This document shows, in pieces, positions 1 to 8,464 of a stretch of 64,000 nt of DNA (position 1 is its first letter; every line of letters begins with the position of its first letter). The stretch spans positions 1 through 64,000 of the forward strand of contig CAVTWD010000017.1 in assembly GCA_963738325.1 (NCBI GenBank), read 5' to 3'. The translations under genes and the position numbers were made by a program. The DNA comes from CAVTWD01 sp963738325. Its GTDB lineage: Bacteria > Actinomycetota > Acidimicrobiia > Acidimicrobiales > Ilumatobacteraceae. The notes under the pieces were generated by a model, which worked only from the letters and a program-made list of their open reading frames with translations, ran no database searches and was not told where the DNA came from.

Positions 1-49
1 ACGTGGGCTTCCCCCCGTTTCGTGGAGGCATCCTCTATGAGGAGGAGAG

Positions 50-340
50 ATGCCAGAGACACGACGGAAGTACGACCCTGAGTTTCGTGAGGGGGCCGTC
101 CGGATCGTCCGCGAGACCGGCAAGTCGATCGCCCAGGTGGCCAGGGATATCGGGATCAACCCGGGGACGCTGGGCAACTGGGTTGATCGGGACCGGGTCG
201 AGCGGGGCGAGAAGGAGGGCCTGAGCGTCGACGAGCGTGCTCGTCTGGTCCAGCTCGAGCGTGAGAACGCTGAGCTGCGGATGGAGCGTGATGTCCTCAA
301 GCGATCCGTGGTCCTGTGGGTAAAGGAGGCGACGCGGTGA
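50..340 (+). CDS. IS3-family transposase OrfA (helix-turn-helix)
   Basis: This 96-residue protein has the usual OrfA layout. An N-terminal HTH (residues about 5-50, with ARDIGINPGTLGNWV as the recognition helix region) binds the IS ends. A leucine-rich coiled coil follows (LERENAELRMERDVLKRS) for multimerisation with OrfB. A strong Shine-Dalgarno (GAGGAGAGA) lies just before ATG 50. The stop (338-340) overlaps the GTG of orfB in a GTGA junction, so translational coupling or frameshifting to OrfB is expected. The gene looks intact. Confidence 0.9.
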   Translation: MPETRRKYDPEFREGAVRIVRETGKSIAQVARDIGINPGTLGNWVDRDRVERGEKEGLSVDERARLVQLERENAELRMERDVLKRSVVLWVKEATR

Positions 341-1345
341 CCGTGGCATCGTTCATCGCCGCCCAAAGGACCGAGCGCGGTGTCCCCCACGCGCTGTCCT
401 GTCGGGCGCTGGAGGTGCCCGAGTCGACATTCTACAAGTGGCGCGACCGGTCCCCGGCGCCCCGCCAGGCCCGTCGGGCCGCGCTTGACGCGGCGGTGAA
501 GGAGTCCTTCGAGGACTCGGGGGGCACGCCGGGCACCTACGGGTCGCCCCGGGTGTGGGAGGACCTGATCGCCGACGGTTGGCGGGTGTCGAAGAAGACG
601 GTGGCCGCCTCGATGGCCCGCCAGGGCCTGCAGGGGCGCAGCCCGAAACGCAAGCGGCGCTCCCTGACCCGCCCCGACAAGGCGGCCGCGCCGATCCCGG
701 ACCTGGTGAAGCGGGACTTCGACGCGGCGGTGATCGACCAGCGCTGGTGCGGGGACCTGACCGAGATCCCCACCGACGAGGGCAAGCTGTATTTGGCCAC
801 CGTGCTGGACCTGGCGAGCCGCCGGCTGCCCGGCTTCGCGCTGGGCGAGCATCACGACGCCGCGCTGGCACGGGCCGCGCTGTGCATGGCCGCCGCCGTG
901 CGCGGCGGGCGGGTCGCCGGCGTCGTGTTCCACTCCGACAAGGGCGGCGAGTACACCGGCGACGTGTTCGCCCAAGCCTGCGCCGGGCTGGGGGCGATCC
1001 AGTCGATGGGGCGGGTCGGCTCGTGCCAGTTAACCGGCCAATCTGCCTCCCCCTTTCGGCGCGGTGATTGGCCGGTTAACTGGCATTGTCCGGGCCCGAA
1101 GGGCGGACCAATCTCCGATTGGCCGGACAAGCGCTGGACAACGCGGCGGCCGAAAGCTTCAACTCCACCCTCGAGCACGAGCTGCTCTCCCGCCGGCGGT
1201 TCGCCACCAAGGACCAAGCCCGTCGCGAGGTTGCCGCCTACATCGGCGCCGTCACAGCTCGGCCGAGATGATGGCCCCGGTCGCCTACGAGCAGGTGCTC
1301 GCCGAACGCGCTGCCCAACACGACCCCGGGGAGGTGGCAGCATGA
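337..1345 (+). pseudogene. IS3-family transposase OrfB (DDE integrase), disrupted
   Basis: The frame opens at GTG 337, 8 nt after a perfect AAGGAGG site. It encodes the HTH_21 region and the rve integrase core: the first catalytic Asp lies in WCGDLTEI and the second in VVFHSDKGGEYTG. At 1023/1131 the reading is broken by a 107-bp palindromic insert. After it the protein resumes in another frame as ALDNAAAESFNS, which contains the catalytic Glu. A second break near 1246 has lost about 10 bases before RRHSSAEMMAP, and the C-terminus then finishes in a third frame at 1345. Both lesions fall in the catalytic core, so the enzyme is dead. Everything upstream of the insert looks well conserved, implying recent inactivation. 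Confidence 0.85.
1024..1130. repeat. 107-bp palindromic insert (MITE-like) inside IS3 orfB
   Basis: Bases 1024-1043 and 1066-1085 form a perfect 20-bp inverted repeat around a 22-nt loop. A second, imperfect hairpin follows, with TTGTCCGG at 1086 and CCGGACAA at 1123-1130 enclosing CCAATC/GATTGG. CCGGCCAATC recurs in both halves. Removing exactly these 107 bp restores the OrfB frame (GRVGS-ALDNAAAESFN). It has no coding capacity. The motif style (TG...CA ends, repeated CCGGCCAATC) resembles IS21-type ends, so a non-autonomous derivative is possible, but that is inference. Confidence 0.7.
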
Positions 1346-1683
1346 ACCCCGTGCGCGACGATACCGCGACGAACGTCTGCCCGGCATGTGGCGGGTCGTT
1401 CTCACCCGAGGGCCGTCAGAGGTACTGCTCGACCGTCTGCCGACAGCAGGCGTGGCGACGCCGACGACAGGCGCCCATGCCGCCGGTCCCGGCCAAGCCG
1501 ACCACCGTGTACGAATGCGACAGCTGTGGAGAACGCGCCCTCGGCGAGCAGTACTGCGAGGACTGCCGCACGTTCATGCGCCGGGTCGGGCCCGGAGGCC
1601 CGTGCCCCCACTGCGACGAACTCGTGGCCCTTCAAGACATCATCAGCGAGGACCAACTCGCTCCCGCCCGCCGGCGGCCATGA
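1342..1683 (+). CDS. Zinc-ribbon passenger protein of the IS3 element
   Basis: ATG 1342 lies inside the last codons of orfB and starts a 113-residue protein. It contains three Cys-pair clusters: CPACGG followed by YCSTVCRQQAWRRRRQ, then CDSCGE with YCEDC, and CPHCDE near the C-terminus. The CxxC pairs and the Arg-rich stretch suggest a zinc-binding, nucleic-acid-binding protein. Similar short Cys-rich ORFs occur near transposases in actinobacteria. It lies inside the IS3 terminal repeats, so it travels with the element. Its frame happens to be the same as that of upstream orfB, which is why a single long reading frame appears to fuse the two; that fusion is not real. Confidence 0.6.
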   Translation: MNPVRDDTATNVCPACGGSFSPEGRQRYCSTVCRQQAWRRRRQAPMPPVPAKPTTVYECDSCGERALGEQYCEDCRTFMRRVGPGGPCPHCDELVALQDIISEDQLAPARRRP

Positions 1684-1738
1684 CCTCAACGACTACCTTG
1701 ACCTATAAGCAACCCTCCACGGTTTGGGGGGAAGCCCA

Positions 1739-2884
1739 AACCAGTCGCCTCCGAGGTCGTCGTAGTCGCAGTCGTTGGTGAGGAGGTGCCAGGCGATCAC
1801 CAGGATCGAGTGGCCGACGGCGACAGCGGCCTTGCGTTTGCCGATGCAACGCACGAGACGCCAGTACTGGGCGACAAGGTAGGTGTTGCGGGTGTGTGAT
1901 GCCGCGATGGCGCACTGGTTGAGGATCTCGCCGAGCCACCGGCTGCCGTTGTTGGTCTTGCCGGACCGGCGTTTGCCTCCGGTGATGTTGTTGCCCGGGC
2001 ACATCCCGGCCCATGACGCCAGGTGGGCCGCGGTCGGGAACCTGGTCATGTCCACGCCGATCTCGGCGATGATGCACTCGGCGGCCCGTTTGCCCACGCC
2101 GGTGATCGTGTCGAGGTGGTCACGGGCCTCCGAGAAAGGGGCCATCACCCGGTCGACTTCGGTGTCGAGGGTGGTGATGGCGTCTTCCAGGTGGGCGACG
2201 TGGTCCATGGTGATCTTCAGGATGGTGGCGTGATGTTCACGGAACCGGCCTTGGAGCGCCTCGCGCAACATCGGGATCTTCTTGCGCAGCGTTCCCTTGG
2301 CCAGCTCGGCCAGCGTCTCGGGGTCTCGTTCACCGGCGATCAACCCGGCCAGCATCTGCCGGCCCGACACCCCGAAGACGTCGGAGGCGACCGAGTCGAG
2401 TTTGATGCCGGCGTCCTCCAGCGTCTTCTGCACGCGCTGTTGCTCGGCGGTGTGGGTCTGGATCAGCCGCTTGCGGTAGCGGGTGAGATCTCGCAGCTCG
2501 CGGATCGCCGGTGGCGGCACGAACGAGCTCCGCAGCAGCCCGTGTTCCAACAGCTCCGCCAACCATGCTGCGTCGGCCATGTCCGTCTTGCGGCCCGGCA
2601 CCATCTTCACGTGCTTGGCGTTCACGAGCTTGAGGTCGAAGCCGCGGTCCTCGAGCACATACCAGATCGGCTTCCAATACGGGCCGGTCGCTTCCATGAC
2701 CACCTCGACCACCCCGTTGGCGGCCAGCCAATCGGCCAACTCCTCCAAGCTCGACGTGAACGTCGGGAACACGCGCAGCTCGCTCTGCCGGCCCCTACCA
2801 GACGACCGCGGCGTTCGCACACAAGCGACCACCTCGTTCCTTTCCGACATCCAACCCGGCGCAGCGTTCGACGATGACATCCAT
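1739..2884 (-). pseudogene. IS110-family transposase, type A, copy 1 (frameshifted, C-terminus cut)
   Basis: The true start is ATG 2884 (MDVIVERCAGLDVGK). One extra base near 2837 shifts the frame just after the first catalytic Asp. A long alternative ORF upstream only reads the wrong frame. From residue 20 on, it matches copies 2 and 3: a DEDD RuvC-like N-terminal domain, a coiled middle (LTRYRKRLIQ), and the C-terminal Transposase_20 domain with ITGVGKRAAECIIAEIG and SWAGMCPGNNITGGKR. The C-terminus stops at GGDW, where the IS3 element has inserted. It differs from copy 3 by a His for Arg (NAKHVKM) and a Cys for Arg (VRCIG). Confidence 0.9.
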
Positions 2885-3101
2885 GCACACCACCCCTCTC
2901 GCTCGACTGTGAGACGGGCCTGGCAGGGCCAACCGATCATCGAACCTGTAAGGCGTGCTCGAGGCAACAAGTCGCAGTGCCGGGAAGGCCCCCAGCGTCA
3001 ATCTCTTAATCGGGCTCACTGGCACCAAGGCAAGCCGAGCTCAGCCAGACCCGACCCACAGATTCTCATTCGTCGCGGTTCGGCGCAGCAGCCCAGGATC
3101 T
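2885..3101 (-). ncRNA. IS110-A 5' non-coding end, candidate bridge RNA (copy 1)
   Basis: About 217 bp separate the transposase start from the target motif. The sequence matches the corresponding end at 26214-26369 plus 27868-27928. In IS110-family elements this end is known to encode a bridge (seek) RNA whose loops pair with donor and target DNA. Inside it, on the minus strand at 3003-3011, is GATTAAGAG. The same nine bases lie in the target flank GGATTAAGAG at 3102-3111. The surrounding scaffold is shared with type B but the nine bases are not. That the RNA is made is inferred. Confidence 0.55.
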
Positions 3102-3215
3102 CTCTTAATCCACTCCCGCATGGCCGATCCGGGGAATTCTTCTTCCCGCGATTCGGCGGCTCGGAGAGACAATGAGGGAGGACTTCGTGACGACGACCAG
3201 TGCCCTGTGCACTCG

Positions 3216-3660
3216 GCGTCACCGTCGATGAGCCGGAGGCGAGCCTTGGTCAGGCTCTCGGCGCTCGTGTAGCGGCGGAGGACGGCCCATTCGTCGTGTT
3301 GTTCGGCGAGCACGGCGCCGACGAGACGGATGACGGCGTCGCGGTTGGGGAAGATGCCCACGAGGTCGGTGCGGCAACGGAGCTCCTTGTTGAGCCGCTG
3401 TAATAGGGGGTTGTTGCTCCAGATCTGGCGCCAGTGCTCCTTGGGGAAGCCGGTGAAGGCCAGCACGTCCGGGGCGGCGTCGGCCAACATCGCCGCCGCG
3501 TCCGGGAAGCGCTCGGTGAGCTGTTCGACGACGCGGGCGTGCTGGGCCCACACCGAAGCGGCGTCGGGCTGAGCGAAGATCGGCCGCACCAGGGTGGCCA
3601 CCATCGGCTGGGCCGACTTGGGGACTCGGGCGCGGGTCTGGAGGTTGCGCATGAAGTGGA
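3216..3660 (-). pseudogene. IS256-family transposase b, C-terminal half
   Basis: The minus-strand frame begins at the RIT boundary with HFMRNLQTRARVPKSAQ, the classic mutator/IS256 mid-protein signature. It continues through VWAQHARVVEQLTERFPDAA and FTGFPKEHWRQIWSNNP to YTSAESLTKARLRLIDGD. The N-terminal half, ending ...LQRYRTH, lies at 45.5-46.2 kb on the far side of the second RIT copy. Together they form one transposase split by RIT insertion. After about 3216 the reading runs on without similarity into the IS110 end; 3112-3215 probably holds the IS256 terminus. Confidence 0.8.
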
Positions 3661-3664
3661 GCTC

Positions 3665-3680
3665 ATGCCGAATTCGGCAT
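3665..3680. repeat. 16-bp perfect palindrome at RIT left end
   Basis: ATGCCGAATTCGGCAT is self-complementary and contains the ATGCCGA motif that recurs twice in the adjacent 84-bp repeat. It is present at both RIT copies (42136-42151) but only at the left end. It likely marks the outer recombinase-binding site or the strand-exchange region. Confidence 0.6.
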
Positions 3681-3687
3681 GAGCTCC

Positions 3688-3771
3688 ATTATGCCGAGCA
3701 GCGGGTTATGCCGAGTAGGGCTCCAGAACCCTCGTGGGGCAACGACTTCGGGCTGTTGAAGTCGGCATAAT
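3688..3771. repeat. 84-bp terminal inverted repeat, left, RIT copy 1
   Basis: The sequence begins ATTATGCCGAGCAGCGGG and ends AAGTCGGCATAAT. Its exact reverse complement is at 6952-7035. It carries two direct ATGCCGA motifs 18 bp apart at its outer edge and an inward-facing TCGGCAT at the inner edge. Confidence 0.9.
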
Positions 3772-3830
3772 CCAGCCCGTGCGTCCAAGCCTTCTCTCCG
3801 ACATCGACCGGATGAGGAGAGGAGATCAGG

Positions 3831-5042
3831 ATGGGTGGAAGAGCATCAGCGGTCCGCGTGAACGGGCCTCTGGGGGCGAACGTGGCGGGGTTCCGCCGGG
3901 AACTGGAGCGGGTGGGCTATCGGCCAAACCCCGTGTGCGACCAGCTGCGCCTGATGGCGCACGTGAGCCGCTGGCTCGAGGCGCGCGGGTTGGGTGCCGA
4001 GGAGCTGACGCCGGCTCGCGTGGAGGAGTTCCTCGAGCACCGACGCGCCGAGGGCTATTCGTTGTGGCTGTCGTCCAAGGCGATGGTGCCGATGCTCAGC
4101 TACCTGCGCGGGTTGGGGGTGGTTGCGACACCCGCTCCAGCTGTTCCACCGACCGAGGTGGAACTGCTCCATGAGCGCTATCGGGTCTATCTGGTGGAGG
4201 AACGCGGGCTGGCGGCAGGCACCATCGCTGGCTACCTCCATGTGGCGCGGTTGTTCTTCTCAGCGCGGGCCGCGGACGGCGGGATGCGTCTGGAAGAGCT
4301 GACCGCGGCGGAGGTCACCGGGTTCGTGCTGGCCGAGTGCGCAACACGCTCGGTCGGCTCGTCGAAGTACGTCGTGTGTGGGTTGCGGTCGCTTCTTCGC
4401 TACCTATATGTGGCCGGGCATATCGACGTCGAGCTCGACGCGGCAGTGCCCACTGTGGCGAGCTGGCGTGTGGCCAGTCTCCCCGTGACGTTCGGCCGCG
4501 CCGAGGTGACCCGCCTGCTGGCGAGCTGCGACCGGCGGACGACCTTCGGCCGGCGCGACTACGCGGTGCTGACCCTGCTCGCCCGCCTGGGCATGCGCGC
4601 CGGGGAAGTGGCAGTACTGGAGCTCGGCGACATCGACTGGCGCGCCGGCGAGCTCGTGGTCCGGGGCAAGGGCCGGCGCCAGGAGCGGCTGCCGTTGCCC
4701 GTCGATGTCGGCGAAGCCGTGGCCGGATGGGTCCGGCGGGGACGTCCCCGCTGCGACTGCACGAAGGTCATCACCCGGGTGCGAGCGCCGCACCGCGAAC
4801 TGAGCACCGCTGGCGTGTCCGCCATCGTGAGCGCGGCGTGCCGACGGGCGGGGCTGCCGGAGCTCAACGCCCACCGCCTCCGCCACACCGCGGCGACCGA
4901 GATGCTGCGCGCCGGGGCCGCTCTCACCGACGTCGGCCAGGTCTTGCGTCACGCCAGCGTGTTGACCACCGCCATCTACGCGAAGGTCGACCGGGATCGG
5001 TTGCGCACGCTGGCCCTGCCGTGGCCGGGGGCGGCGTCATGA
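3831..5042 (+). CDS. ritA: RIT tyrosine recombinase A
   Basis: This phage-integrase-family recombinase of 403 residues has an N-terminal SAM-like core-binding domain (about 75-190). The catalytic domain follows, with the first Arg in LGMRAGEVAVLELGD, the HxLR box in HRLRHTAATEML, and the Tyr nucleophile in TTAIYAKVDRD. A purine-rich site (GAGGAGAGGAG) precedes ATG 3831. The last codons overlap the next gene in an ATGA junction, so the trio is one operon read from the left repeat. RitA, RitB and RitC are thought to act together to excise and insert the element. Confidence 0.9.
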   Translation: MGGRASAVRVNGPLGANVAGFRRELERVGYRPNPVCDQLRLMAHVSRWLEARGLGAEELTPARVEEFLEHRRAEGYSLWLSSKAMVPMLSYLRGLGVVATPAPAVPPTEVELLHERYRVYLVEERGLAAGTIAGYLHVARLFFSARAADGGMRLEELTAAEVTGFVLAECATRSVGSSKYVVCGLRSLLRYLYVAGHIDVELDAAVPTVASWRVASLPVTFGRAEVTRLLASCDRRTTFGRRDYAVLTLLARLGMRAGEVAVLELGDIDWRAGELVVRGKGRRQERLPLPVDVGEAVAGWVRRGRPRCDCTKVITRVRAPHRELSTAGVSAIVSAACRRAGLPELNAHRLRHTAATEMLRAGAALTDVGQVLRHASVLTTAIYAKVDRDRLRTLALPWPGAAS

Positions 5043-6275
5043 CCAACCTGCGTGCCGAGCTCGACAGCTATTTGGCGATACGTCGCGCCGTCGGCTTCAA
5101 GCTCCACCGGACGGGGCTGCTTCTCGCCGACTTCGTCGGCTATCTGGAGGAGCACCAGAGCGACACGATCACGACCGACAGCGCGCTGGCATGGGCCAGC
5201 CTGCCCCGGGGACGCCAGCTTGGAATGGTGGGGCCATCGCCTCTCGACGGTGCGGGCGTTCGCTCGTCACCTCCATGCCATCGACGCAGGCCATGAGGTG
5301 CCGCCGACCGGGCTGTGGCCGGCGAAGTCCCATCGGGCCACGCCCTATCTGTACTCGGATGCCGACATCGCGGTGCTCATGGCCGCGGCTCACCAGTTCC
5401 GTTCGCCGCTGCGGGCCGTCACCTTCGAGACCTTGGTCGGACTGTTGGCGGTCACCGGTGTGCGCATCGGGGAAGCGCTCGGGCTCGACCGTGACGACGT
5501 CGACCTCGACGACGGTGTGCTGCGGATCCGGGAGGCCAAGTTCGGAAAGTCGCGGGAGGTCCCACTGCACCCGAGCACCGTCGACGCCCTGGCCGGCTAC
5601 ACCCGTCGCCGCGACGAGCTGATCCCCCGTCCACGCGACCGCTCGTTCTTCGTCTCGACGGCCGGCACACGATTGCTCTATTGCAACGCGCATCTCGGGT
5701 GGCTCGATCTGGTCCGCCGCGCCGGCCTCAAGCCTCGCTCGGCGAAATGCCGGCCCAGGCCACATGACCTGCGCCACGGCTTCGCGGTCCGCACCTTGCT
5801 CGGCTGGTATCGCGACGGCGCCGATATCGCCGCGTGCATGCCGCTGCTCTCGACGTTCCTGGGCCACGTCCATCCCGCCAACACGTACTGGTACCTGTCG
5901 GCCGCACCTGAGCTGCTCGCCCTCGTCGCCGACCGACTCGACGCCGCCGACGGAGCACGGCCACGAGCGCGCTCGCGCCGGTCATGGAGGGCTTCTTCAC
6001 CGAGCGCCTCATCGCTCAGCGCCGGGCCAGTCCCCACACCATCGCCTCCTATCGCGACACCTTCCGGCTGCTGTTCGGCTTCGTCCAGGGCCGCACCGGC
6101 AAGGCACCTTCCAAGCTCGGCATCGAGGACCTCGACGCTGCGGTCATCGGCGCGTTCCTCGACCACCTCGAGGCTGACCGTCACAACAGTGTGCGCACCC
6201 GCAACAACCGGCTCGCCGCCATCCACTCGTTGTTCGCCTACGCGGCGCTTCGCCACCCCGAGCACGCGGCGTTGA
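5039..6275 (+). pseudogene. ritB: RIT tyrosine recombinase B, frameshifted in copy 1
   Basis: ATG 5039 overlaps the ritA stop. The frame is intact to ASLPRG. There one extra G in a CCCCGGGG run (5209-5213, compare the seven-base CCCCGGG in copy 2) shifts it. The remainder continues in the next frame with the catalytic motifs VTGVRIGEALGLD, HDLRHGFAVRTLL and FLGHVHPANTYWYLS. If the extra base is real, copy 1 lacks RitB and could move only with help from copy 2; a sequencing error in the run is equally possible. The frame runs on about 97 codons into ritC without recognisable homology, so the true C-terminus is uncertain. Confidence 0.8.
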
Positions 6276-6952
6276 TCCAGCGGGTATCGGCCATCCCGGC
6301 CAAACGCATGGACCGCCAGCTCATCTCCTTTCTCACCGACGACGAGGTCGACGCCCTGCTCTCAGCGCCCGACCGCGACACCTGGGTCGGCCGTCGCGAC
6401 CATGCGTTGCTGCTCGTCGCCGTCCAGACGGGGTTGCGAGTCTCCGAGCTCACCTCGCTCACCCGTGCCGACGTCGAGCTCGGCGTGGGCGCCCATGTTC
6501 GCTGTCACGGCAAGGCCCGCAAGGAGCGGATCACGCCGCTGACAACCCAGGTGTGCGCGGTGCTGCGGGTCTGGCTTGCCGAGCGCCGGAGAGCGCCCAC
6601 CGATGTCGTGTTCCCAAGCCGCCGCGGCGGCCGCCTCAGCAGCGACGCCGTCGCCTTCCTCGTGACAAAGCACGCCGGGACCGCGACCAAGCGCTGCCCG
6701 CCGTTGGGCACCAAGACCGTGACGCCCCACGTCCTGCGCCACACCTGTGCGATGCGTCTGCTGGCCGTCGGCGTCGACGTCTCGGTGATCGCCCTCTGGC
6801 TGGGCCACGAAGGTGTGGAAACCACCCAGATCTACCTGCACGCCGACCTCGCCATCAAAGAACGGGCCCTCGCCCGAACCGCGCCCACGGGCACCACGCC
6901 TGGTCGCTATCGCGCCCCCGACTCGCTCCTCGCCTTCCTGGAGACGCTGTGA
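5984..6952 (+). CDS. ritC: RIT tyrosine recombinase C
   Basis: The 322-residue recombinase begins with MEGFFTERLIAQRRASPHTI, a XerC/D-like core-binding start. It carries QTGLRVSELTSLTRADVEL (Arg I), HVLRHTCAMRLL (HxLR) and LGHEGVETTQIYLHADL (His/Trp and Tyr). In this copy the residue before LGH is Trp (ALWLGHE); in copy 2 it is Arg. Trp is the common residue in this family, so copy 1 probably carries the ancestral state. The gene starts inside the ritB reading frame, and its stop codon ends on the first base of the right inverted repeat. Confidence 0.9.
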   Translation: MEGFFTERLIAQRRASPHTIASYRDTFRLLFGFVQGRTGKAPSKLGIEDLDAAVIGAFLDHLEADRHNSVRTRNNRLAAIHSLFAYAALRHPEHAALIQRVSAIPAKRMDRQLISFLTDDEVDALLSAPDRDTWVGRRDHALLLVAVQTGLRVSELTSLTRADVELGVGAHVRCHGKARKERITPLTTQVCAVLRVWLAERRRAPTDVVFPSRRGGRLSSDAVAFLVTKHAGTATKRCPPLGTKTVTPHVLRHTCAMRLLAVGVDVSVIALWLGHEGVETTQIYLHADLAIKERALARTAPTGTTPGRYRAPDSLLAFLETL

Positions 6953-7035
6953 TTATGCCGACTTCAACAGCCCGAAGTCGTTGCCCCACGAGGGTTCTGG
7001 AGCCCTACTCGGCATAACCCGCTGCTCGGCATAAT
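6952..7035. repeat. 84-bp terminal inverted repeat, right, RIT copy 1
   Basis: This is the exact reverse complement of 3688-3771. It begins within the TGA of ritC and ends ...GCTCGGCATAAT, next to IS256-a codons for Gln-Leu-His. Confidence 0.9.
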
Positions 7036-7924
7036 GGAGCTGACAACGACCGATCACCGGGTGGTCGAACACCGCCTTCACCGCGGCCGCCAGCGCCTTG
7101 GCGCCGTCGATCACAACCAGCATCGGTCGGGTCACGTCCAACCCCCGCTCGCGCAGGCCGGCGAGCAGCCCGGTCACGACCGTGGCGTTCTCGGTTGATC
7201 CCTCCACGACGCCGAGCGGATGCTTGATCCCGTCGATCCCGATTCCCAGCGCGACCACGCAGGTGTGCTCGCCGAAGTGCACCCCGTCGACCATCAACGC
7301 CACCAGGTCGAGCTCGGACAGATCAGCGTTCATCACCTCGGCCAACGCCTGCTCGGTAGCGGCGACGAACCGGCGGGAGATCGCCGACTTCGACGTCGCC
7401 GACGCCGCCGCCTCGACAGCGAAACCGACCGGCTCGAGCCCGGCCGGGTAGCGCCGGCAGCTCAGCTTGGCCAGCATCCGCTCCATCGCCAGGCGACCCA
7501 GGATCTCCGTCGACGAGAACAGCTCGTAGCTGGCCAGCGGCACCTCGCCGCTGCCGTCGGCGGCGCGTACCCGCGGCCGGCGGATCGCCACCCGGCGGCC
7601 GCCCAACGTCACCTGCCCGTCGTCGGTCCCATGGCGGACCGCGTTGCGCTGCGGGTTCCACTTGCCCTTCGGGCCGGCCAGCGCGCACACATCTTCTTCC
7701 ATCAGCACCTGCATCACCTGCAGCCCGGTCCCGACGGCCAGCGCCAGCAGACCCTCCTTCGCGGTCTCGGCCAGGTCGACCATCGCGATCTGCACCGACT
7801 CGGGCAGAGCCCACACCGGCAGCCCGTCATCAACCCCGGCTGACAGCGGCTCCAGCGGCTTCGTCTTCGCGGTCACCCGGCCCGTGCCGGCACGCCCATT
7901 CGTCCTCTGATACTTCTTGCTCAC
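7036..7924 (-). pseudogene. IS256-family transposase a, N-terminal part (cut by RIT)
   Basis: The likely start is GTG 7924 (VSKKYQRTNGRAG), preceded by AGGAGGAGG; the in-frame ATG 45 nt upstream lacks such a site. The frame shows the IS256 pattern, with the DDE Asp residues in LVALMVDGVHFGEHT and PMLVVIDGAKALAAAV. It ends at GRCQLH exactly where the RIT right repeat begins. The rest, HKIRNVENHLPDHLAS..., lies at 41647-42129 left of RIT copy 2. Joined, the two make about 456 residues, normal for the family. There is no frameshift in this part. Confidence 0.9.
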
Positions 7925-8002
7925 AGCGGTCCTCCTCCTGGTCGGGTCGTCTTGCAGGACACCCGACACCTACCTCACGGCAGGCGCCGGGTGGAGGACC
8001 GC

Positions 8003-8036
8003 CCCCTCAAACTTCCACGCCGCCCGGGACAACCTC
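8003..8036. repeat. IS256-a terminal inverted repeat (N-terminal end) with 9-bp target duplication
   Basis: Read outward-in on the minus strand it starts GAGGTTGTCCCGGGCGGCG. The other end at 41600 starts GAGGATGTCCCGCTTGGCG. The nine bases GTCGCCGTC follow at 8037-8045 and also precede the other end at 41591-41599, the target duplication expected of IS256. The two ends are 33.5 kb apart in this sequence. Confidence 0.8.
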
Positions 8037-8246
8037 GTCGCCGTCGGCCACTCGATCCTGGTGATCGCCTGGCACCTCCTCACCAACGACTGCGACTACG
8101 ACGACCTCGGAGGCGACTGGTTCGCCAAACGCACCGACACCGACAAACGCCGCGACCAACTCATCCGACAGCTCCAAGACCTCGGCTACGGAGTCACCCT
8201 CACCAACCTGGCCGCCTGAACGGGTCCCGGGGGATTCTCCTTACAG
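8037..8246 (+). pseudogene. IS110-A transposase C-terminal tail plus right end (3' half of copy 3)
   Basis: Codons from 8046 read GHSILVIAWHLLTNDCDYDDLGGDWFAK...TLTNLAA and stop at 8219. Added to 40532-41599 they give exactly 414 codons, the length of the intact IS110 genes here. The element's right end follows (GGGGGATTCTCCTTACAG, to 8246). Its upstream flank is the IS256-a terminus and target duplication. An IS110-B has inserted right at the CCTTACAG edge. Confidence 0.85.
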
Positions 8247-8464
8247 ACCCCCATGGCTCGTTGGCCGCCTCGATGGATGAGAATCGTGTCGGGCCTGGCT
8301 GAGCTCGTTTGCCCTTGGTGCAGGTAGAGCCCGACTTACAGACTGACGCCAGGGGTCTTCCCGGCACCTCGAATTGTTGTCAGGTACACGCTTCACAGCG
8401 TCGTTGATCGGTTGACCCCGCCGGCCCACCCAAAATTCCAAGATGGTCAGACGGGGGGTCGGCG
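8247..8464 (+). ncRNA. IS110-B 5' non-coding end, candidate bridge RNA (copy 1)
   Basis: The scaffold is alignable to the type-A end (GGCTGAGCTCG, GAGCCCGA...GACGC, CTTCCCGGCAC, TTGTTG). Where type A has ATTAAGAGATT, type B has CTTACAGACT (CTTACAG at 8335-8341), and CTTACAG is the left flank of the insertion. This is what a target-binding loop of a bridge RNA should look like. Expression and folding are inferred. Confidence 0.55.

Larger units (their letters stand above)
4..1738 (+). mobile_element. IS3-family insertion sequence, complete but defective
   Basis: Both ends are visible: TGGGCTTCCCCCC at the left and its reverse complement at the right (1726-1738), each followed inward by CGTGGAGG. 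Between them lie orfA, a broken orfB and a zinc-ribbon passenger gene. The right end abuts the type-A IS110 reading frame in the middle of its conserved GGDWF codons, so this IS3 inserted into that IS110. The rest of the IS110 C-terminus must lie left of the window. A 107-bp foreign insert and a small deletion in orfB make the element unable to transpose on its own. Boundaries are good to a few bases; the target duplication cannot be checked because the left flank is cut off. Confidence 0.75.
3664..7035 (+). mobile_element. RIT element (recombinase in trio), copy 1
   Basis: Three overlapping tyrosine-recombinase genes lie between perfect 84-bp inverted repeats. Just outside the left repeat is the 16-bp palindrome ATGCCGAATTCGGCAT, so the motif ATGCCGA occurs three times at the left end (probable recombinase sites). 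The element sits in an IS256 gene. Its left flank is IS256-b C-terminus but its right flank is IS256-a N-terminus, so the flanks do not belong together. It is nearly identical to copy 2 at 42135-45505: one extra G in ritB and one substitution in ritC. Confidence 0.9.

Noticed and set aside
1024..1130. Integron attC site
   Set aside because: The palindrome contains GTTAAC but not the RYYYAAC/GTTRRRY pair with the attC spacing, and there is no integron integrase or cassette array.
316..1683. A single 455-residue protein joining IS3 OrfB and a zinc ribbon
   Set aside because: The fusion arises because the 107-bp insert and small deletion happen to keep a frame open; conserved OrfB residues lie in other frames and the zinc-ribbon has its own ATG at 1342.
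1693..2970. 425-residue IS110 protein starting MLPRARLTG
   Set aside because: The N-terminal 50 residues are out of frame with the conserved MDVIVERCAGLDVGK start at 2884; it is a frameshift product.
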